Positions 48,969 to 58,378 of a DNA stretch of 64,000 bases are shown in pieces. Position 1 is the stretch's first letter. Each line of letters opens with the position of its first letter. A model generated the notes under the pieces. That model made no database searches. It had not been told where the DNA came from and saw only the letters and a list, made by a program, of their open reading frames with translations. Source of the stretch: Alkalisalibacterium limincola. Its GTDB lineage: Bacteria > Pseudomonadota > Gammaproteobacteria > Xanthomonadales > Xanthomonadaceae. Both the position numbers and the translations under genes were made by a program. Where the stretch lies: NCBI RefSeq assembly GCF_008017755.1, contig NZ_VRTS01000003.1, positions 186,001-250,000 of the forward strand, in the 5' to 3' direction.

Positions 48969-50317
48969 ACCATCAAACGGGGGGGCGTCGCCGCGGGCGG
49001 CGCAATGGGCATGGCCAACGATTGGCCGTGATATGGGGAGCCTTGCTGCTGATGGTCCCGCCGGGCCTCGCGAGCGCGGCGGAACTCGACTACCGGCTGG
49101 GCGTGTCGCTGCAGTACAGCGACAACATCGCGCTCTCCGAGACCGACGAGATATCGGAAACGATCCTCATTCCATCGGCGGCCTTTGTCTACACGCAGGA
49201 GGGCGAACGCCTGGACCTGCAGGCGGCGGGCAGCCTCGAGCACCGCAGCTACCTGGACAACTCGTTCTCGAGCGAATTCCGCTCGCAGTTGGCCTTGAAG
49301 GCCGACGTTGCAATCCTTCCACAGGCCCTGACCTGGACCCTCCAGGACTACCTGGCCACGCTGCCGATCGACGCGCAGGATCCGGCACGCCCCGACAACG
49401 TCCAGACCACGAACCTGTTCCTCACCGGCCCCACCTGGATCGTGAGGCCCTGGGAGCGCACGCGCCTGCAGCTCGAGGCCCGCTATGCCAACACCTACGC
49501 CGAGACCACCGACGAGTTCAACAGCGACCGCTTGAGCTTCGCGGTCCGGGGATTCCACCAGACCAGTCCCCTGGCCACCTGGTCCTGGCACGTCGAGTTC
49601 TACGACGTGAATACCGATGACAGCATTGCCACGGTCTATGACTACGAGCGCCGCGACATCTATGGTCGTTACGAGCGCAACCTCCCGCGCTGGGGCATGG
49701 CTGCCGAGGCCGGCATCACCCGCGTGCGTCCGGAAGGGCAGGGCTGGGACGAGGAGCCGCACGTGGTCGTGGAGGCCTCGTGGACCCCGAACGACAGCTT
49801 CCGTGCCAATGCTGCGCTCTCTCGCCGTGTCAGCGATGCGGCCTTCGACATCATCCGCAATGCGCCTACCGTGGGCGATTTCGACCTCGACCATGCGATC
49901 CCCGCGCTGCAGATCAACGAGCCCACTGCCCAGTTGTTCGTGGAGAACCGGGCCAACCTCCGGATGACCAATCGCGGCCGGGGCAACACGCTGACCGTCA
50001 ACGCGTTCTACCGCGAGCAGGAATACCTCGAGGACGCGTTCCTGGACCAGTCCAGCCATGGGGCTTCGGTGGTGTTCAACCGGCAGGTCCGGGCGCGGGT
50101 TGCCATCGGTGCCTACGTGCGCGCCGAGCAGCGCCGCTACGAATCGGTTTCGCGGCGCGACCGCGACTTCGAGGGGGGCGTGAACTGGACCTGGTGGTGG
50201 CTGCGCAACGTGGCTGTCTCTGCTGGCGTCAGCCACATGCGCCGTGACAGCAACGCGCCGGGGCGGGACTACACCGACAACCGCGCGACCGTCAGCCTGA
50301 TCTACCGGCGTCGCTGA
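48965..50317 (+). CDS. outer-membrane beta-barrel protein of the exopolysaccharide locus
   Basis: This 450-residue protein has an N-terminal signal region (basic start, then LAVIWGALLLMVPPGLASAA) and a body of alternating amphipathic strands, for example ELDYRLGVSLQYSDNIALSE, RLQLEARYANTYAETTDE and AFYREQEYLEDAF-type strands. It ends with a barrel strand TDNRATVSLIYRRR. It resembles the PEP-CTERM-system outer-membrane proteins (TIGR03016, from memory) that stand next to the kinase gene. It probably forms part of the export path for the polymer. Confidence 0.85.
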   Translation: MNHQTGGRRRGRRNGHGQRLAVIWGALLLMVPPGLASAAELDYRLGVSLQYSDNIALSETDEISETILIPSAAFVYTQEGERLDLQAAGSLEHRSYLDNSFSSEFRSQLALKADVAILPQALTWTLQDYLATLPIDAQDPARPDNVQTTNLFLTGPTWIVRPWERTRLQLEARYANTYAETTDEFNSDRLSFAVRGFHQTSPLATWSWHVEFYDVNTDDSIATVYDYERRDIYGRYERNLPRWGMAAEAGITRVRPEGQGWDEEPHVVVEASWTPNDSFRANAALSRRVSDAAFDIIRNAPTVGDFDLDHAIPALQINEPTAQLFVENRANLRMTNRGRGNTLTVNAFYREQEYLEDAFLDQSSHGASVVFNRQVRARVAIGAYVRAEQRRYESVSRRDRDFEGGVNWTWWWLRNVAVSAGVSHMRRDSNAPGRDYTDNRATVSLIYRRR

Positions 50318-50325
50318 GGAGGTGG

Positions 50326-51522
50326 GTGCGCGTGGCGATCGCTGTCTCTCTTCCCTTGCTCGTCCTGGCGGGCTCGCTCGCGCTGATCGGCTGGACCTAC
50401 ATCGGGTATCCACTGCTCATGGCGCTGATGGCCCGGGGATGGGCGCGGCCGGTGGTGACCGCCAGCTGGGAGCCCAGCGTGTCGGTGTGCCTGTGCGTGC
50501 ATAACGCGATGGCGTGGCTTCCGGCGAAGGTCGCCGACGTGCTCGGCCACGACTATCGCGGCCGGCTCGAACTGGTGGTCATCGACGACGGATCCACCGA
50601 CGGGACGGGCGAGTGGCTCAGGGCGCTTGCCGGCGACGCCAGGGTTTCGGTGCAGTCGATGGACCAGCGGCGCGGCAAGTCCGCGTGCCTGTCCGATGCC
50701 GTCGCGTTGGCACGCAACGAGGTCCTCGTGTTCACCGACGTGCGCCAGCATTTCGAGCCCGGAAGCATTTCCAGGCTCTGCGAGGCGCTGTGGAGTGGCG
50801 GCTACCGGGTGGTCGGGGGCGCGCTGGCATTCAGGAGTGCGGAAGGTTATGCGCGCTCCCTGGACGCCTATCGCCGCTACGAAGCCTGGTTGCGTCGAAA
50901 CGAGTCGGCCAGCGGATCGGTGGTCGGGGTCAGTGGGGCCCTGTATGCCCTGCGCCGAACCGATATGCCGGTCCCGCCACAGGGATTGATCCTCGACGAC
51001 GTCTGGGTGCCGATGATGGTCGCCCGGCAGGGCGGACGCGTCGGTCTGGAACCCCGGGCGATCGCCTGGGACCAGCCCTGTGCGAACCCGGCCCAGGAGG
51101 CCCGCCGCAAGCGCCGCACCCTCGCGGGAAACTGGCAGCTGCTGGCGCTCTGGCCCGGCCTGCTCCTGCCGTGGAGAAACCCCCTGTGGTTGCGCTTCGT
51201 CAGCCACAAGGTCCTGCGCCTGCTGGTCCCGTTCGCCATGCTCGCCACACTGGTGGCCAACGTGGTCTTGCTCAACGCGCACCCGGTGATGGGCGTGCTG
51301 CTCGCCGGGCAGGCGGCGGGGTACGTGCTCGCACTGGCCGGCTGGGCCTGGCCCGTCCTGCGCCGCGCCCTGCCGGTTCGCCTGGCCAGCACCTTCCTTG
51401 AAATGAATGCCTACGCTGCGCTGGGCCTGCTCGACTACCTTCGCGCCCGGCACTCACATCTGTGGTCCTCGTCCGAGGCGCCGGCGTCCGCGCCGAGGGC
51501 GCCGCTGGAGACGCGCCGATGA
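50326..51522 (+). CDS. glycosyltransferase family 2, membrane-associated
   Basis: This 398-residue inverting GT2 enzyme has an N-terminal membrane helix (LPLLVLAGSLALIGWTYIGY). The GT-A domain shows PSVSVCLCVHNAMAWLPAKV, LVVIDDGSTDGTGEWLRALA, and TDVRQHFEPGS in the place of DxD. GLILDDVWVPMM matches the ED-type motif. The C-terminal membrane segments run from about 285 to 375. The layout resembles processive or polysaccharide GT2 enzymes. GTG start with GAGGAGG nine bases upstream; it overlaps the next gene by ATGA. Confidence 0.9.
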   Translation: MRVAIAVSLPLLVLAGSLALIGWTYIGYPLLMALMARGWARPVVTASWEPSVSVCLCVHNAMAWLPAKVADVLGHDYRGRLELVVIDDGSTDGTGEWLRALAGDARVSVQSMDQRRGKSACLSDAVALARNEVLVFTDVRQHFEPGSISRLCEALWSGGYRVVGGALAFRSAEGYARSLDAYRRYEAWLRRNESASGSVVGVSGALYALRRTDMPVPPQGLILDDVWVPMMVARQGGRVGLEPRAIAWDQPCANPAQEARRKRRTLAGNWQLLALWPGLLLPWRNPLWLRFVSHKVLRLLVPFAMLATLVANVVLLNAHPVMGVLLAGQAAGYVLALAGWAWPVLRRALPVRLASTFLEMNAYAALGLLDYLRARHSHLWSSSEAPASAPRAPLETRR

Positions 51523-52784
51523 ACAGGTCACGCGACATGCGTCCACGCAGGGTGCTCTATGTGGTTTCGATGTTTCCGTGCCTGTCGGAGACGTTCATCG
51601 TCCGCGAGATCGAGCAACTCATCGAGCGCGGCGTCGACGTGCACATCGTCAGCCTGAAACGCTGCTCCCAGTCGATCGTGCAGTCGTCGGCCGCGGCGTT
51701 GATGCCGCGCGTGCTGCAGCCGGTGGGATGGCGCACCTCCCTGCGCGGACTGGCGCAGGCCCTGGTGTCGCGCCGGGGGCCGCTCGGCACCTGCGTCGCG
51801 GGCCTGGTGGGCGGCCTGTGGCGCCAGCCGGTGGTCCTGGGAAAGACCCTGGTCGCACTTTGGCGCACCCTGGGCGTCCTCGGGGAAATCGAACGCTTCG
51901 ATCCCGACCTGGTGCACGCGCATTGGGCCACCTATCCGTCGTCCATTGCGTGGTGCGTCCGGATCCTGCTGGACGTGCCGTTTTCCTTCACCAGCCACGC
52001 GCACGACATCTTCGTCGAGGACCAGATGCTGGCGCGCAAGCTGGCGGAAGCAGCGCTTTCAGTGACCATCTCGGAGTTCAATGTCCGCTACCTCACCTCG
52101 CGCCACGGGCAGGCGTGGGCCCCGGGGCAACTGCAGGTGATCCACTGCGGCGTCGACCGGCGTCGCCTTCCAGACCCGGCCCAGGCTGCGGACCGGGAGG
52201 AAGGCCTGGTGGTGTGCGTTGGACGGCTGGACCCGATCAAGGGCTTCGACGTGCTGATTCGCGCGCTGGCCCAGTTGAAGGGCTGCGCCGTCGACTTCCG
52301 TTGCGTGATCGTCGGTGAAGGGCCCCTGCGCCACCCGCTCGAGCGCCTGCGCGAGGAGCTGGGACTGGGCTCGTGCATCGAGATGCCCGGTGCCATGCCC
52401 CAGGAGCAGGTGCAGTCGCTGATGGCCCGTGCCAGCGTCTTCGTCATGCCAAGCGTGGTGACCCCGGAGGGCAATCGCGATGGCATCCCGGTGGCCCTGA
52501 TGGAAGCGATGGCAGGCGAGGCGGCGGTGGTGGCCACCCGGGTTTCGGGCATTCCCGAGCTGGTCGCCGACGGGGTGACCGGCCTGTTGGTGGAGCCCGA
52601 CGATGCCCAGGCATTGTCCCGGGCGATGCGTCGCCTGCTGACCGACCCGGTCCTGCGCTCGCGACTGGGCGCTTCCGGCCGCGGCCACGTCCTCGAGTCG
52701 TTCGAGGTCAGTGTCCAGACCGAACGGCTGCTGTCGCATTTCTCCCGCGCATTGATGCAAAGGACTCCCCACCATGTTGGCTGA
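51519..52784 (+). CDS. glycosyltransferase family 4
   Basis: This 421-residue GT-B retaining enzyme is read from the ATG at 51519 (MNRSRDMRPRRVLYVVSMFP). Motifs are SETFIVREIEQLIERGVDVH, PDLVHAHWATYPSSIA, FTSHAHDIFVEDQML, VVCVGRLDPIKGFDVLIRAL, and the E-x7-E-type PEGNRDGIPVALMEAMAGEA with VSGIPELVADGVTGLLVEP. It resembles colanic-acid-type GT4 enzymes. The start overlaps the previous stop. It is the first of three consecutive GT4 genes. Confidence 0.93.
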   Translation: MNRSRDMRPRRVLYVVSMFPCLSETFIVREIEQLIERGVDVHIVSLKRCSQSIVQSSAAALMPRVLQPVGWRTSLRGLAQALVSRRGPLGTCVAGLVGGLWRQPVVLGKTLVALWRTLGVLGEIERFDPDLVHAHWATYPSSIAWCVRILLDVPFSFTSHAHDIFVEDQMLARKLAEAALSVTISEFNVRYLTSRHGQAWAPGQLQVIHCGVDRRRLPDPAQAADREEGLVVCVGRLDPIKGFDVLIRALAQLKGCAVDFRCVIVGEGPLRHPLERLREELGLGSCIEMPGAMPQEQVQSLMARASVFVMPSVVTPEGNRDGIPVALMEAMAGEAAVVATRVSGIPELVADGVTGLLVEPDDAQALSRAMRRLLTDPVLRSRLGASGRGHVLESFEVSVQTERLLSHFSRALMQRTPHHVG

Positions 52785-53886
52785 GCGGATCCTGGTGGTG
52801 ATCGACGAGATGGAGGTCGGGGGCAGCCAGCGCCAGGTCGTGAACCTGCTGCTGGGGCTTGCCGCGCAGGGCCGGCAGGCCGAGCTGCTGTACTTCCGGT
52901 CGCCCTCGTTCCTCGTGTCCGAGCTCGCCGGTGCCGGCGTCCGGGTCCATCGCATCCTCAAGCGCGGTCGCTACGATCCGGTGTTCGTCTGGAAACTGGC
53001 GCGTTTCCTCCGCCAGGGGCGCTACGACCTCGTGCACTGTTTCTCCATCACCGCGGAAGTCTGGGTCCGCCTGGTCCTGCCGCTCGTACCGGGAACGCGC
53101 TTCGTGTGTTCCGTGCGCGGGTTGTCGACGGAGCTTTCCCCGCTGACCTGGCGTGCGAAGCGCTGGGTGCTGCGCCGGGCGGAGGCAACGATCTCGAATT
53201 CCACCGTGGCGGCAGCCTACGTGGCCCAGCGATGCGGTATGCCGGTGGACAGATTCGACGTGGTGCCCAATGGCCTGGAGCTGCGCGAGGAGCGTGACCT
53301 GCAGACGCGCAACGCGCATCGGGCCCTGCTCGGGCTCCCCTTGTCCCAGCCGCTGCTGTTGTTCGTCGGGCGACTGGTGCCGCAGAAGAACCTAGGGACA
53401 CTGTTGCAGGCGATGGCCTTGATCCCCGCTGGCCGGCGACCGTTGCTGTGGCTGGCAGGGGAGGGGCCCGAGCGCACCATGATCGAAGCGCTCGTCCGTC
53501 GACTCGACCTCTACCGCTGCGTGCGCCTGCTCGGCGAGCGCGACGATGTCGAGGTGTTGATGGCCGCAGCCGACATGCTGGTGTTGCCATCGCGCGAAGA
53601 AGGCCTGTCCAACGTCATCCTCGAAGCGATGGCCTCCGGCCTGCCGGTGGTGGCCAGTGCCGTGGGTGGCAACACCGAGCTGATAGAACACGGTCGCACC
53701 GGGTTGCTTTGCGATCCGTCGAGCGCTCAGTCGATCGCAGAGTCGATCATGCGTCTGTTCGACGAACCCGACCTGCGCCGGCAGCTGGCGCGCTGCACGC
53801 GCGAGAAGGTCGAGCGCGAGTACTCGATGGAAGGGATGGTGGAGCGCACGATGGCCATCCACGACCGCTGCATGGGTGTGGCATGA
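52774..53886 (+). CDS. glycosyltransferase family 4
   Basis: This 370-residue GT4 enzyme shows VIDEMEVGGSQRQVVNLLLG at the N-terminus, YDLVHCFSITAEVWVRL, VVPNGLELREE, and the donor-binding LLFVGRLVPQKNLGTLLQAM. LPSREEGLSNVILEAMASGL carries the E-x7-E motif. The start overlaps the previous gene by 11 nt and its end overlaps the next by ATGA, so the three GT4 proteins are probably made in fixed ratio. Confidence 0.93.
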   Translation: MLAERILVVIDEMEVGGSQRQVVNLLLGLAAQGRQAELLYFRSPSFLVSELAGAGVRVHRILKRGRYDPVFVWKLARFLRQGRYDLVHCFSITAEVWVRLVLPLVPGTRFVCSVRGLSTELSPLTWRAKRWVLRRAEATISNSTVAAAYVAQRCGMPVDRFDVVPNGLELREERDLQTRNAHRALLGLPLSQPLLLFVGRLVPQKNLGTLLQAMALIPAGRRPLLWLAGEGPERTMIEALVRRLDLYRCVRLLGERDDVEVLMAAADMLVLPSREEGLSNVILEAMASGLPVVASAVGGNTELIEHGRTGLLCDPSSAQSIAESIMRLFDEPDLRRQLARCTREKVEREYSMEGMVERTMAIHDRCMGVA

Positions 53887-55130
53887 ACGCTTCGGCGGCC
53901 AACCCGGTCAAGAAGCCCGCTTGCCCCGGTGCGTCGTCGGACCCGGGCGGCGTCGCGGCGTCGTCTGCCACGCTGCCTCCGGTGCGCGTACTCATGGTGG
54001 TGCAGGGTTACTTCCCGTCCGTGGGTGGGGCCGAGCGGCAGGTGGTCACCCTGGGCCGTGCCCTCCAGGAGGGTGGGCACCACGTCGAGGTGCTGTGTCC
54101 GCGTTTCGACGACGAGCATCCCGCCGGAGCGGGAAGCTGCAAGGGGCTCCCGGTCTGGCGCATCAACTATCCCCGCTGGCCGGTAGCGGGCACGCTGGTC
54201 CTGTTGTCCAGGCAGCTGTATTTCCTGTGGTCGCGGCGCCACACCTACGACGCCATCCACGTCCAGATCGCGGACCAGATGGGCGCGCTGGCTGCCGTGG
54301 CGGGCCGCTGGCTCGGCAAGCCCGTGGTGGTCAAGTTCGCCGGGTCCTGGGAGCGCGAGCATGGCTCGCTGCGGCGCGACGGGTTCCTGCCGAAGGTGTT
54401 GCGCATGATGCTGCGCAGGGCCTCCGCGATCCAGGCCACCAGCCTGCGTTTCATGGACGAACTCGGGGCCCTGGGCTTCAGGGCCGACCGGCTCCATTGG
54501 CTGCCCAATGCCGTGGACCTGAGCCACTTCCGCAAACGTCCCGACGAGGTGCGGCGGGTCGATGCGCAAGGTCGACGCACGCTGCTCTTCATCGGACGCC
54601 TCGAACCCGACAAGGCGCTCGACGTGCTGCTCGAAGCGTGGAGCCGATCGCTTGGTAGCACAACGGCCGCCTGGCGCCTGCGCCTGGTCGGGGAGGGTGG
54701 GCAGGAGGCGCGCCTGCGCGAGCTGGCCCGGACACTCGGCGTGGAATCGAGCGTGGAGTTCGTCGGCGAGATCCCGCTGGTGGAGGACGAACTCTGGGGC
54801 GCGGACGCCAGCGTCCTGCCATCCCTGCGCGAGGGCCTGTCCAACGCATTGCTTGAAGCCATGGCGGCTGGCCTTCCGGTGATCGCCACACGGGTCAGCG
54901 GCAGCGAGGATTTCATCCGCACCGGCGAGAACGGATGGCTGTGCGAGCCCGGGGACGTGGCGTCGCTGACCGCGGCACTGGACGCACTGGGGGCGACGTC
55001 GCCGCAGGTGCTGGCCCGGCTCGGGGCCCGCGGACGCCAGGTCGTCGAGGCACGTGCCTCGTTGCCCGTCGTGACCGGGCAACTGCTGTCGCTGTATCGG
55101 GGGAATACGCCAACGGGGGAGTCGGCGTGA
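53883..55130 (+). CDS. glycosyltransferase family 4
   Basis: This 415-residue GT4 enzyme is read from the ATG at 53883. A ~35-residue Ala/Pro-rich leader precedes VRVLMVVQGYFPSVGGAERQ. Other motifs are FAGSWEREHGSLRRDGFLPK, LPNAVDLSHFRKR, LLFIGRLEPDKALDVLLEAW and LPSLREGLSNALLEAMAAGL (E-x7-E). It ends at a GTGA overlap with the polymerase-like gene. Confidence 0.93.
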   Translation: MNASAANPVKKPACPGASSDPGGVAASSATLPPVRVLMVVQGYFPSVGGAERQVVTLGRALQEGGHHVEVLCPRFDDEHPAGAGSCKGLPVWRINYPRWPVAGTLVLLSRQLYFLWSRRHTYDAIHVQIADQMGALAAVAGRWLGKPVVVKFAGSWEREHGSLRRDGFLPKVLRMMLRRASAIQATSLRFMDELGALGFRADRLHWLPNAVDLSHFRKRPDEVRRVDAQGRRTLLFIGRLEPDKALDVLLEAWSRSLGSTTAAWRLRLVGEGGQEARLRELARTLGVESSVEFVGEIPLVEDELWGADASVLPSLREGLSNALLEAMAAGLPVIATRVSGSEDFIRTGENGWLCEPGDVASLTAALDALGATSPQVLARLGARGRQVVEARASLPVVTGQLLSLYRGNTPTGESA

Positions 55131-56422
55131 AGGTCCTGCTTGCGCTGATCCTCGCGTACACGACGTTCCAGGTCCATCTCCCGTCCTACCTGGGCATCCC
55201 CGGCGTCAACGTCATCAACATCCTGGTCGCGGTGGCCTTCGTCATCATCTTCCTCGTCGGGCGACGCGGTGAACGCCTCGATCGGCCCATGCTTGCCGGG
55301 CCGATGCTGGCGTACTTCGCTGCAATGATCCTGGCCACGGTGATCGCGGTTGCGGCCCGCCAGGACAACCTGATGGACGACCTGACGTATCTCAAGACGA
55401 CGCTGTTCTACCCGCTTTTCTACCTGTTGTTCTATTACGGAATCCGGACGCGCCGCGAGGTCTGGAGGCTGGTGGCACTCGGACTCGTCCTGGCCGTGTT
55501 GGCTGCGGGCGAGGCGTGGTGGCAGGCGATCGAGCTGGGCGTGGGGATCTACGAGGAATCCCACCGCGCCTGGGGACCGTTCGGGGAGAACCACCGGTCC
55601 TCCAACCTGGCGGGCCTGTTCTACGCCATGTTCGTGCCGGTGTTCGCCTCGCTGCTCGTCCTGCAGCGCTCGAGCACCGCATTGCGGGTCGTGGCGGCCA
55701 TCGCGCTCGTGATCACGCTGGGCGCCGTCGTATTCACCTATTCCCGCTCCGCCTATGCCGTCACCCTGATCGCCCTGGCCCTCGTGGCCTGGAAGCGCGG
55801 CGTCGGAACGATCGCCGTGCTGGCGCTGATGGGCATGTTGGCGCTTCCCTTCCTCCCGGAAGGGGCCACGCAACGCGTCCAGGAAACCCAGGTGGTGGAC
55901 GAGCACGGCATGGTGCGCCTGGAGGAAAGCGCCGCGAGCAGGCCCGAGATATGGGCCGGTGCGCTGGAGATGTGGTCGCGCGCTCCGATGGGCGTCGGCC
56001 ATGGTCGCTTCCCGGAGGAGATCGGGCACTACAGCGACCATGCCGGCATGGATGCCCACAACTTCTTCGTCCTGACCCTGGCCGAGGCGGGCGTGTTCGG
56101 CCTGCTGGCCCTGGTATGGCTGGTGGCCCGACTCTGGCGGCTGGGCCGCTGGATGACGTGGTGGTCGACCAGCGACCTCGCGGCCATCGTGACCTGGAGC
56201 TTCCAGGCAATGCTCATATGCATCGTCCTGGGCAACATGTTCAGCAGCTTCTTCCGGGAGGGGGCATTGATGGGCATGGTCTGGGCCCTGGCCGGCAGCC
56301 TGGAGCGCCTCACCCAGATCAGTTACGAGGAGGCCATGGAAGAAGCCGGGGAAGCAGGCGAGCCCGGGACCGACACCCAGGACGCCGACATCGGGATGGC
56401 GTCGTCGGGGTCCACGGCATGA
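55127..56422 (+). CDS. O-antigen ligase/polymerase-like membrane protein (Wzy/WaaL type)
   Basis: This 431-residue protein begins at GTG 55127 and has about ten to eleven membrane segments, for example VINILVAVAFVIIFLVG and VVAAIALVITLGAVVFTYSR. The large periplasmic loop carries VVDEHGMVRLEESAASRPEI and the Wzy/WaaL-type GHGRFPEEIGHYSDHAGMDA followed by HNFFVLTLAEAG. FTYSRSAY is the usual conserved SR motif. It would polymerise or ligate the repeat unit in the periplasm. An acidic C-terminal tail (EEAMEEAGEAGEPGTDTQDA) is unusual. Confidence 0.9.
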   Translation: MKVLLALILAYTTFQVHLPSYLGIPGVNVINILVAVAFVIIFLVGRRGERLDRPMLAGPMLAYFAAMILATVIAVAARQDNLMDDLTYLKTTLFYPLFYLLFYYGIRTRREVWRLVALGLVLAVLAAGEAWWQAIELGVGIYEESHRAWGPFGENHRSSNLAGLFYAMFVPVFASLLVLQRSSTALRVVAAIALVITLGAVVFTYSRSAYAVTLIALALVAWKRGVGTIAVLALMGMLALPFLPEGATQRVQETQVVDEHGMVRLEESAASRPEIWAGALEMWSRAPMGVGHGRFPEEIGHYSDHAGMDAHNFFVLTLAEAGVFGLLALVWLVARLWRLGRWMTWWSTSDLAAIVTWSFQAMLICIVLGNMFSSFFREGALMGMVWALAGSLERLTQISYEEAMEEAGEAGEPGTDTQDADIGMASSGSTA

Positions 56423-56481
56423 TCGGGCTTGTTCGCCCGGCGCGCCTGGCGTCTTCCCGATCCAGGGGAGGAGGCTGAGCC

Positions 56482-58356
56482 ATGTGCGGAATCGTCGGCG
56501 TGGTCACCGATGGGCACCATGCCCCTCCCTCGACGCAGGTGGGGCAGGCGATGAATGCGGCCATGCTGCATCGGGGGCCGGACGAGGGCGGGGTCTACCG
56601 CGATGGGCAGGCGCTGCTGGGCATGCGGCGGCTCGCCATCATCGACCTGGCGGGTGGCCACCAGCCGATGCAGGCCGGGGACGGGCGCTTCCACCTGGTC
56701 TTCAATGGCGAGATCTACAACCACCGGGCCGTTCGCAGGCAGCTTGAAGCACTCGGACACCACTTCGCCACCGCATCGGATACCGAAGTGGTGCTCCACG
56801 CCTGCATGCAGTGGGGCGGGGACGCCTTCGCGCGACTCGACGGGATGTTCGCGATCGCCTTCTGGGATGCGCAGGAGCGTCGGCTGCTGCTGGCGCGCGA
56901 CCGGATGGGCAAGAAGCCCCTGTTCCTGTGGCAGGGTCCGGGGCGGCTGGGCTTCGCCAGCGAACTCAAGTCGCTGCTGCATGTCCCTGGCGTGGAGCCC
57001 GAATTCGACCGTGCGGTGCTCCCGGCCTACCTGGCGTTCGGCTACATCCCCACGCCACGCTCCTGCTTCGCCGACGTCACCAAGCTGCCGCCGGGACATT
57101 TCGCGATCTACCATGCCGGCCAGCTCGACGTGCACCGTTACTGGTCGCTGGATTTCGAACCCGGCTTCCAGGGCAGCGAGGCCGAAGCCGCGGATGCGCT
57201 GGCCGGATTGCTCGACGCCGCGGTATCGCAGAGGCTGATGTCGGATGTCCCGTTCGGGGCGTTCCTCAGCGGTGGACTGGACTCCAGCGTCGTCGTGGCA
57301 TTGATGGCCCGGCACATGGACCGGCCGGTGAAGACGTTCACCATCGGCTTCGCCGAGCAGCGCTACAGTGAACTGGCCGATGCGTTGAAGGTGTCCCGGC
57401 ACCTGGGCACCGAACACCACGAACTCGTCGTCACGCCCGATGCCACGCAGTTGATCGAACGCCTGGTATGGCACCTCGACGAGCCCTTCGCCGATGCCTC
57501 GGCCATTCCCACTTTCCTGGTTTCGGAGCTGGCCGGTCGGCACGTGAAGATGGTGCTGTCGGGGGACGGAGGCGATGAGGCCTTCGCCGGCTACGAGCGC
57601 TACCTGCGGTGGCTGACGCTGGAGCGGCTCGGTCCGCTGAAGGGCGTCACGGCGAGGGGCCTGAGGCTTGCCGCCGGCGTACTCCCGGGCATGCAGGGAT
57701 TCCGTCTGCGCGGCATCGCCGAGCGCCTGGGCCAGCCCTATCCGGACAGCTACCTCAGCGGTGTGGCGCTGAGCAGGCCGGCACAGATGGAGGCGATGCT
57801 GGGCGAGGCGGGCAGGGAAGGGTATGCGTCGCTGCATCCGCTGTTCAGCCACGACGACCGCCGGCCGGGCATCGACCGGATCGTCGACGCCGACATCCGC
57901 AGCTACCTGCTCGACGACATCCTGGTCAAGGTCGACCGGATGAGCATGGCCGCGTCGATCGAGGCCCGCGCCCCCTTGCTGGACCATCGGGTGGTCGAGT
58001 TCGCCGTACGCCTGCCGCAGCACATGCGCATCCGCGGTGGTCGCGGCAAGCACCTGCTGCGCGAAGTGGCCCGTCGCTGGCTGCCCGCCGACGTGCTCGA
58101 CAAGCCCAAGCAGGGCTTCGGGATCCCCCTGCGCGAGTGGTTCCGCGCCAGCCTCGGTGACATGGCGGCGGACGTGTTCGCCTCGCGCTGCTTCCGCGAG
58201 CGCGGCTGGCTCGACCCCGTGGCCGTGGATTCGCTGCTTCGGGCCCACCGGACCGGTGACCAGGACCAGTCCGGAACCCTGTGGCAGGTGCTTTGCCTGG
58301 AGCTGTGGGCGCGCCAGTTCATCGACCAGCCCTGCGCCCTCCAGGCGGTGTCGTGA
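56482..58356 (+). CDS. asparagine synthase-like amidotransferase 1 (XrtA/PEP-CTERM type)
   Basis: This 624-residue, two-domain AsnB-family protein has N-terminal Ntn glutaminase MCGIVGVVTDG (nucleophile Cys2), HRGPDEGGVY and VFNGEIYNH. The C-terminal ATP-pyrophosphatase domain has FLSGGLDSSVVVALMARH near 270, LSGDGGDEAFAGYERY near 360 and SIEARAPLLDHRVVEFAVRL near 500. Homologues in exosortase loci (TIGR03108, from memory) are thought to amidate a sugar acid or an amino-acid substituent of the polymer, rather than make free asparagine. It lies 59 nt after the polymerase-like gene. Confidence 0.93.
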   Translation: MCGIVGVVTDGHHAPPSTQVGQAMNAAMLHRGPDEGGVYRDGQALLGMRRLAIIDLAGGHQPMQAGDGRFHLVFNGEIYNHRAVRRQLEALGHHFATASDTEVVLHACMQWGGDAFARLDGMFAIAFWDAQERRLLLARDRMGKKPLFLWQGPGRLGFASELKSLLHVPGVEPEFDRAVLPAYLAFGYIPTPRSCFADVTKLPPGHFAIYHAGQLDVHRYWSLDFEPGFQGSEAEAADALAGLLDAAVSQRLMSDVPFGAFLSGGLDSSVVVALMARHMDRPVKTFTIGFAEQRYSELADALKVSRHLGTEHHELVVTPDATQLIERLVWHLDEPFADASAIPTFLVSELAGRHVKMVLSGDGGDEAFAGYERYLRWLTLERLGPLKGVTARGLRLAAGVLPGMQGFRLRGIAERLGQPYPDSYLSGVALSRPAQMEAMLGEAGREGYASLHPLFSHDDRRPGIDRIVDADIRSYLLDDILVKVDRMSMAASIEARAPLLDHRVVEFAVRLPQHMRIRGGRGKHLLREVARRWLPADVLDKPKQGFGIPLREWFRASLGDMAADVFASRCFRERGWLDPVAVDSLLRAHRTGDQDQSGTLWQVLCLELWARQFIDQPCALQAVS

Positions 58357-58378
58357 GCGGCGGCCGGGGTGATGCGCG

